A stretch of 64,000 nt of DNA from Sodiomyces alkalinus F11 (lineage: Eukaryota; Ascomycota; Sordariomycetes; Glomerellales; Plectosphaerellaceae): NCBI RefSeq assembly GCF_003711515.1, contig NW_021167081.1, positions 1,042,236-1,106,235 on the forward strand. The letters run 5' to 3'. The position numbers were made by a program, and so were the translations under genes. The notes under the pieces are model-generated. The model saw nothing but the letters and a program-made list of their open reading frames with translations, had not been told where the DNA came from and ran no database searches. Shown here piece after piece: positions 58,355 to 64,000 of this stretch. Each line of letters starts with the position of its first letter. Positions within the stretch are counted from its first letter, which is position 1.

Positions 58355-59604
58355 TTAAATGGTGTACACAAGCTTCTCACCGCTGACCTTACCCTCCTGC
58401 TGCTCCTTCAATCCGCTCAGCACGCCCTGCAGGCTCTCGCCGCCCCTGTTCTTGGCGATGCGGATAGGTTTGACCTTGCCCTGGTCGAGGAGCTCCTGGA
58501 CAATACTCATGAACGTCTTGGCGAACTCAAAGTCCTCGGGCGACGGAGGAACTACCTTCCCCCAGGAGTGGTAACCCTCTCCCACGACCGAGTACGCCGC
58601 GGTGAAGGAGGACTCGATCTTGGGGTTGACGGCCTTGATGTCCTCCTCGTTGGGGCCGAGCAAAGCGTGGATCCTGCCCCCATCGTCGCTAAGGCACCGC
58701 GCGCAGAGAACGTTGCTGCCGTCGCCGGCGTGGCAGTCGTAGGCCACGGTCAGGGCGCCGTTGGCGTAGTTCCGGATGTCCTCGACCACGGTGGGCGACT
58801 TGTAGTCGAAGACGGCGTCGGCGCCGATGGATTTGAGGTAGTCGAAGTTGTGCGGGGAGGAGGTGGCGATGACCTTCAGGCCCGAGAGCTTGGCAAACTG
58901 GATGGCGTACACGCCCGTTGCGGTGCTGCCGCCGTAGATGAGCACGGGGAAGGGCTCCTTGGTAGGTTCGTTGGGCAGCGGTAGCTTGAGCGCCTGGTAG
59001 AGACCTTGGCCCTAAAGACGGAACAGAAAGACTGTCAGCGGGCTTTCATGAGGAGGTATACGGAGAAACGAAATCTGGAACCCCATGGTGAGTGAGGGCA
59101 GGGGAGACCATGACATACGACGGTGGCGACGCTGACGCCTAGGGTGGCAGCCTCTTCGTCGGTGAAGTGATCGGGAATCTTCATCTGGATGTCACCCTTG
59201 ACAATAATGTACTTGGCAAAGGCGCCGTCCGACTGCCTCTGGCCGTTCCTAAATCGAAACCCGGCGTTGAGCGAGACTCGATCGAGCGTGGAAGTGGAAT
59301 ACGCAGGAGGTAGAGGGGTTACTCACGCGCCGTGGGTGAAACCAGCGATACGGTCACCCTTCTTGAAATCCTTGGTGACGGCAGAACCGACCTTCTCAAC
59401 GACACCGGCATAGTCGTAGCCGAGACGAGCGCCGACGCAGCATAGCTCTTCCGCATAAACCATATGCTTCCAGTCGGAGGGGTTGACAGCAACAGCCGTA
59501 GTCCTGACGAGGATGTACTCTTCAGAGGGGAGGTCAGGGATGGGAACATCCGTGATCTCAACGTTCTTGACCGAGACGATCCTGATTTCCTGGTTCTGCG
59601 ACAT
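58355..59604 (-). CDS. zinc-independent MDR oxidoreductase (quinone reductase / trans-enoyl reductase-like)
   Basis: This is a medium-chain dehydrogenase/reductase of 354 aa. Three exons, complement(59604-59327), (59248-59119) and (59011-58355), join in frame with donors GTGAGT and GTATGT. The N-terminal GroES-like domain includes [11 protein letters not shown] and [16 protein letters not shown], the usual landmarks. The nucleotide-binding domain has [19 protein letters not shown] and an ALTVAYDC segment. The zinc-ligand residues of true alcohol dehydrogenases are not seen, which places it with the toxD/LovC-like enoyl reductases and quinone oxidoreductases of fungi. No polyketide synthase or other cluster gene lies nearby, so a free-standing detoxification or general reductase role is more likely. 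The product should be cytosolic and use NADPH. Confidence 0.93.
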
Positions 59605-59918
59605 TGTGGAGAGGAATCGCGAGGAGGGGGGTACGGTTCAAGGCAAGAAGAAAAAGTACTTTTGAGATTATTCCGTTCAGATCACAATGATCAGATGTTA
59701 AAGGGATGGTTGTAACTTGTCCAAGAAATCAGGGGAGAGTGAGAGGATACGGAGGGGAACATGATGAATATATACTCCATGCTGCGTTGCAGGCAGAAAT
59801 TTGAGTTTATAACCAAGTTGGGGCAACCGCAATGGCTCCTCAACAAGAATTAAGAGTTAAGAGTAGCCTTTTACTATGCGCCGAAGTTTCCGTTGAAAAC
59901 GGCACCGCAAGATATACG

Positions 59919-60371
59919 GAGTAGCGGTATCCCGCATACCCTATTCTGGTCTTCTGTCAGCGCCTATCCTATTTAGGCCGCGCTGCCGAGGGCGTTCCTC
60001 GACTAGGAAATTAGCGTCTTTGCCTAAAGTCCCGGTATATTATGAGATCATGGATACGAAGATGTTAGTGTTATGAATTAACTAATGCCCCTAAGGGCGT
60101 AAGCGGCGTCGGATAAGGGAAGGATATAGTGAAATTTTAAAGCTTGAGATCAATATAAATATCTTTAAAATAGTAGCGAATTCGTATATTAAAGTATTTA
60201 AGGTGAGTCGGATAAAAATTCTTCGTCTTCCCTGTATCCACGATCTCACGATATACCGGGACTTTGGTTATAGACGCTAATTTCCTAGCCGAGGAACGTC
60301 CTTAGTAGCGCGGCCTAAATAGGATAGGCGCTTGCGGAGGACCCAGGGGGGGATGCGGGATACCGCTACTC
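59919..60371. mobile_element. MITE-like element with long terminal inverted repeats, 453 bp
   Basis: The outer ends are perfect inverted copies (GAGTAGCGGTATCCCGCAT at the left, its reverse complement at 60353-60371). Similarity continues inward for about 140 bp on each side, including an identical 26-bp block (left arm from about 59961). The centre (about 60060-60230) is AT-rich and has no ORF. Many arm mismatches are C-T or G-A transitions, as expected from repeat-induced point mutation. I see no clear target-site duplication, so the exact ends and superfamily remain open. It is non-autonomous, with no transposase present. Confidence 0.85.
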
Positions 60372-60571
60372 AGACATGCGATGTCTTGTATCGGACCGTA
60401 TACTAGATAGGAAATGCCTCCGGGATCGTTTCTGGGCGGCTCGATTTACTGTTGGAGCACTGCGGGATTTCAACACAGGCTGACAAACGGAGGTCAGTTA
60501 TGACTCGTGGAAGTAGTTAGTAATCAACCCTCAGTTAGTGGGGGAGTTCGATTCGTAATTGTCCGATCGAT

Positions 60572-60624
60572 GTGTCGCATGGGCACAGGACCATAACGTG
60601 GTCCCTAGTGTCGCATGGGCACAG
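60572..60624. repeat. pair of 17-bp direct repeats
   Basis: GTGTCGCATGGGCACAG occurs at 60572-60588 and again at 60608-60624. The second copy starts a stretch that begins TGTCG and ends CGACA at 60729, which resembles the ends of a small LTR. No flanking duplication is visible. Confidence 0.7.
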
Positions 60625-61348
60625 ACCATGCCTTACTAAGAGCTTTAATATAATCAATTTTGAACCTCTCAATCTAACCGTTCTAATCGTACGTGTATTT
60701 ATCCCTTGACGGTTACGCTGTATTCGACACTTGGTAGGCCCTCAGGAAATCCCATGCTATTGGGTCAAAGAACAGCCAAAGGCTTGGTAACTGCAATTGC
60801 GGCAAGGAACGGAAAACAGACGGACGCCGATAGTTCACCCCAGTAAGACCCCTGGAGGAAAAGCCATGTAAACTGTTCAGCCTACTTCGCGGTTCACAAA
60901 AGAAACAACATGATTTGCAAATTGAACATGGTATCTATCCCCCCAAAATTGCCTTCTATAATTGTCCAATATCTTCAGCTCATCCAAATCCAGACCAAAA
61001 AGCTGAAGCTTCCCGGGGGTCCTTCGGGGTTCCTTTACTTGACGATTGCGTCCGCTTCCTTCTGTCAGTCCCTCCTAAGCCTAAGCACCCCACGGGAGGT
61101 AGCCACCCTTTCAATATGGAAACGCCGATCACCGACAAGGGGGAATATATGAAAGTATGAGAAGAGAGAAAAAGCAAAGAAAAGAAAAGAAAGAAGAAAG
61201 AAAAGGGGGCGGAAGGGAGAAGAAATAAGAAGGAAAAAAGAAAAGAAAAAGACGGAAATGACTGACATGCTGTGGTCATAAATTGGGATCGTAATCGTGA
61301 ACTGCAACAAGCACAAATAAAAGCAAAACGGGCGAACATGCGAATGTT

Positions 61349-63529
61349 TTATCGACTCCCATAGTCACTGGCATATCCCACCTCCCCGAAATTCTGGTTC
61401 ACTCCCCCGTCGCCGAAGCCCGTACCCGGCCCACTGACGTACCCGCCTTCGTCGCCTTCATAATCGCTGGCATCGAACGACGACCGTCCTGACAGCTCAT
61501 CCTCCAGACCGCTACTGGCATCTGGCGCCGACCAGTTTATGCCAGCTAGCACAGGGTACTGGGCGAGCAGGGCTTGTGGCAGCCACTGGCCAGTTGCTTC
61601 CATGGAATACCCGGGGCCCGTATCCACTGCCATGGCGGAATGAGGCGCGACTAGGCCCTGTGCCATGTTTTGCTGCCTGTGCTGTTCTTGCAGGGTTCTT
61701 TGCCGCTCAATCATCTCCTCGTCAAGCAGCGGTTTGATGCAGATGCGACCAGCCTCCGACCTGAAATGGCGACCGAGCGCGTCGGCTCGCGCGAAGCGCC
61801 GGCCGCAACCCCACTGCCCACCTGCCTTGAGCTCACCCTTGCACACGAATTTCTTCTCCCCGGAATGGAGTCCTTCGTGTCGCTTGCGATCGTGCTGCCG
61901 GGCGAACGCCTTGCCGCAGACCGTACAGACGAACGGTCGCTCGTCCGTGTGCGTCCGCAAGTGGGATCGCAGATTATAGGCTCGAGTGAACCGTTTGGGG
62001 CACAGATTGCACTGGAACGTCGCCGGGTGCTTCTGTACCCTTTTGGTGGTGCCATTGTCCTGGGTGTTTTGATATTCCGGATCCGCCAGCCTAAGAGCAA
62101 TGACATTATTAGGTACTGCTGATGTCGACTGACGCCTACGGGACGGACTCGTAGCTTGGCGGTCAAGGGGCGAAAGCGATCGCGAGGCGTCGGACCGCGC
62201 AGCCGTATTGGAGCTCAAGTTCGGGGACAGGCCAGGGCTGTGGATTCGCCCTACAACAATGCCTCCGTTGTTGAAGGGATCCGTCGATGCGCGCGGGCGA
62301 GAACGGGGACGACCTAAACACACAAACATGGGAGAAGATGGTTAGCCGTGAACGCGCACGTGGGGGCTCCTGAGTTCTCGCTCACCTCTTTCCGGCGGGG
62401 TCAAGGAATCCTGGTCTATGGGCGTCTTGGAAGGTTCAAAAGCATTTTGCTTAGCTGTTGGGGCGAACTCGATATTGATCGAAGGGGCAACCTGGGACAT
62501 ATCAGGCCCGCCGCCGTGTTGTTGAAAGGAGGGGAAGGCCTCGTGAGCCTGGAGTCCAGTATAACCGGCGTTCTGGTTGCCCATGCCGCTGAAGTTGGGT
62601 AGTTGTTGATGTATCTCGGGCACCGATTCAGGAAGGATGCGAGGAGAGACGATGGGGCTGTGCGAGGGGCTCCGAGAAGGGAGGTTCGGGCTACTGTGCG
62701 TTGGGTCAGAAATGGTAAAGTTGTCGAAGCCCTGTATCTGGGAATACAGGGCCGGGTCCGAGGGTTGCTGCAAGGGGGAGTGGTGGTCGACGGGATCGAA
62801 TGTATCCGAGCCCACGAGATTCGGGGAGTGCGCTGCCGATGACACTTCAGAATGCGCGGAAGGACTCCTCCTATGAGACTGGAACTGGGGTTGGCTCCAT
62901 TCGTTCAGCTGACTGGGCAGTAGGGCAGCTTCGGGGCCGAGAGATGCGTGCCTCGAATGGCCGCCACCAGATGGAGACGAGAACTGATGCTGGTTGAAGG
63001 ATGGCGAGTGATGGGCATCGGGGTTGAGGAGATGCGAAGGCGCGGAGGAGTGATGAGTTGGTGGTATTGTCATGGAAGTCATATCGTCAGACCCGAAGCT
63101 CTGGTCAAAGAGAGGCGAGCTGAAGTGGTCGGCCGTAGGGTCGTTACATGAGCCGTTACTGCCACCGGGAAAGAGAGAGAAGTCGGCGCCGGAAGCGAAG
63201 TTTGGGTCGAGAAAGCCCGACTGGTTCTGGTTGGCGGCGAAGGCGGTAGAGTTGGAGGGGCCCTGAAGGGAAGGGTGCGCGAAAGCCTGGTTGTGGTTGT
63301 GGTTGTGGTGCTGTTGGCCGTCGAGGAAATCGTTGGCGCCGTTGAACGACGTGAAGTCGGCGCTTTGAGAGGGAGCAGTACACTGGTCGAGGCCCAACCC
63401 AAGGATGGCGTTTGTCTCGTTCGTGGGAGGAAATTGACCAGGGGAAGGAGAAGGGGATTGCCTTAAATGAGGCTGACGCTGATGCCCCGCGGACAGAGCG
63501 CGGCCGCGCTGATGGGCTTCTTGGTCCAT
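61349..63529 (-). CDS. crz1: calcineurin-responsive C2H2 transcription factor CRZ1
   Basis: Crz1 is dephosphorylated by calcineurin on calcium stress, enters the nucleus and activates cell-wall and ion-homeostasis genes. Two exons, complement(63529-62386) and (62313-61349), join in frame to 702 aa, with donor GTGAGC and acceptor TTTAG. The first 380 residues are Ser/Pro/Gln/His-rich, as in other Crz1 proteins. They contain PSINIE, a match to the PxIxIT calcineurin-docking motif. Two classical C2H2 fingers (from about residue 480, [20 protein letters not shown] and [19 protein letters not shown]) are followed by a third, divergent finger ([17 protein letters not shown]). This finger array is characteristic of Crz1. 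The acidic C-terminus may serve in activation. The start at 63529 is the first ATG of the frame. Confidence 0.93.
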
Positions 63530-64000
63530 CGCTGCGGAAGAGATACGTCAGGGCACAGTATAGGTACAGACACGAGGGGGGAGGTGATGTTTCTGTCTTT
63601 AGTACAGATGACTGGGAACTCGGGAATTGGGAGGCGAAGGTGTACGGATATGTGTGTGTGTGTGTGCAGGCATGCGTCTCTGTATGGGATAGATGGTCGG
63701 CGCTTTCAGGCACTGACAGCACCGCCCTGGGGCTGTGCAGACCGAGCGCTGATGCGGTTATGCAGGATATAGCACAAGTACGGACGCATAGTACATACAT
63801 AGGACGTACGAGTAACTCGATTTGTTGGTTCCAAAGATTACCGTGTGGTTGAATGGCTCAGAAGTGCAATAGGACGACAGGGGTTTGCCGTTCGCGTCGC
63901 GGTCGTCCTCTTTGCAATTGGAACTCGCCTTGATTATCGTCGCTCTCTCGTCTACTCGCTCTGTACGGTGGGGCAACTTGCGATGACTGCGTGGTAGATA
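63530..64000. promoter_or_regulatory. upstream region of CRZ1
   Basis: This holds the presumptive CRZ1 leader and promoter, with a TG microsatellite at about 63651-63666. No CRZ1-type autoregulatory site could be assigned with confidence and no further gene is visible before the window ends. Confidence 0.45.

Larger units (their letters stand above)
59605..61348. other. intergenic region carrying a mobile-element relic
   Basis: No protein gene is supported. The region holds the inverted-repeat element at 59919-60371, a nearby pair of direct repeats (60572-60624) and a purine-rich tract (61158-61256) that probably lies in the CRZ1 3' UTR. Confidence 0.5.

Overview
The window is nuclear DNA of a filamentous ascomycete, most likely a Sordariomycete. 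Genes are short and carry small spliceosomal introns with GTRNGT-type donors and CTRAC/CTAAC branch sites shortly before the acceptor. There are Zn2Cys6 and C2H2 regulators, a calcineurin-type CRZ1, a PTS1-tagged dienoyl-CoA reductase, a single dispersed 5S rRNA gene of the Neurospora type and a mobile-element relic whose arms differ mostly by RIP-like transitions. Neighbouring genes alternate in strand and do not form operons. The species cannot be named from sequence alone.

The left third (0.5-25.7 kb) is a compact housekeeping block: amino-acid permease (+), NTF2-like disordered protein (-), SDR oxidoreductase (-), V-ATPase subunit f (-, 87 aa in three exons), peroxisomal 2,4-dienoyl-CoA reductase (-), ATG33 mitophagy receptor (+), PER1 GPI-lipid remodelling factor (-), RIB5 riboflavin synthase (+), MUS81 structure-specific nuclease (-), PCM1 phosphoacetylglucosamine mutase (+) and a 1216-aa coiled-coil protein (-).

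The middle (25.7-46.7 kb) is gene-poor. It holds a tRNA-Gly(CCC)-like Pol III unit with an insertion (29.3 kb), the remnant of a decayed gene (about 28 kb), a Zn2Cys6 transcription factor with eight exons (33.6-37.1 kb), a fungal-family gene broken by two single-base frameshifts (39.2-40.2 kb), a 54-codon cysteine-rich ORF (42.0 kb) and a 5S rRNA gene (45.6 kb). Short palindromic TACCTAAGGTA-like and TACTCCGTA-like motifs are scattered between the genes.

The right third has one very large gene (46.7-53.3 kb, about 1996 aa) encoding a low-complexity protein with about a dozen tryptophan-glycine/polylysine modules. A gene-poor stretch follows, then a quinone-reductase-like MDR enzyme (58.4-59.6 kb), a 453-bp MITE-like element with long terminal inverted repeats (59.9-60.4 kb) and CRZ1 (61.3-63.5 kb).

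All gene models were built by hand from splice signals and frame continuity, without transcripts or database searches. The points most worth a second look are the WG/polylysine giant with introns at module boundaries, the 35-bp triplication that has overrun the MUS81 stop codon, the interrupted tRNA-Gly-like unit, the MITE, the 54-aa ORF and the twice-frameshifted gene.
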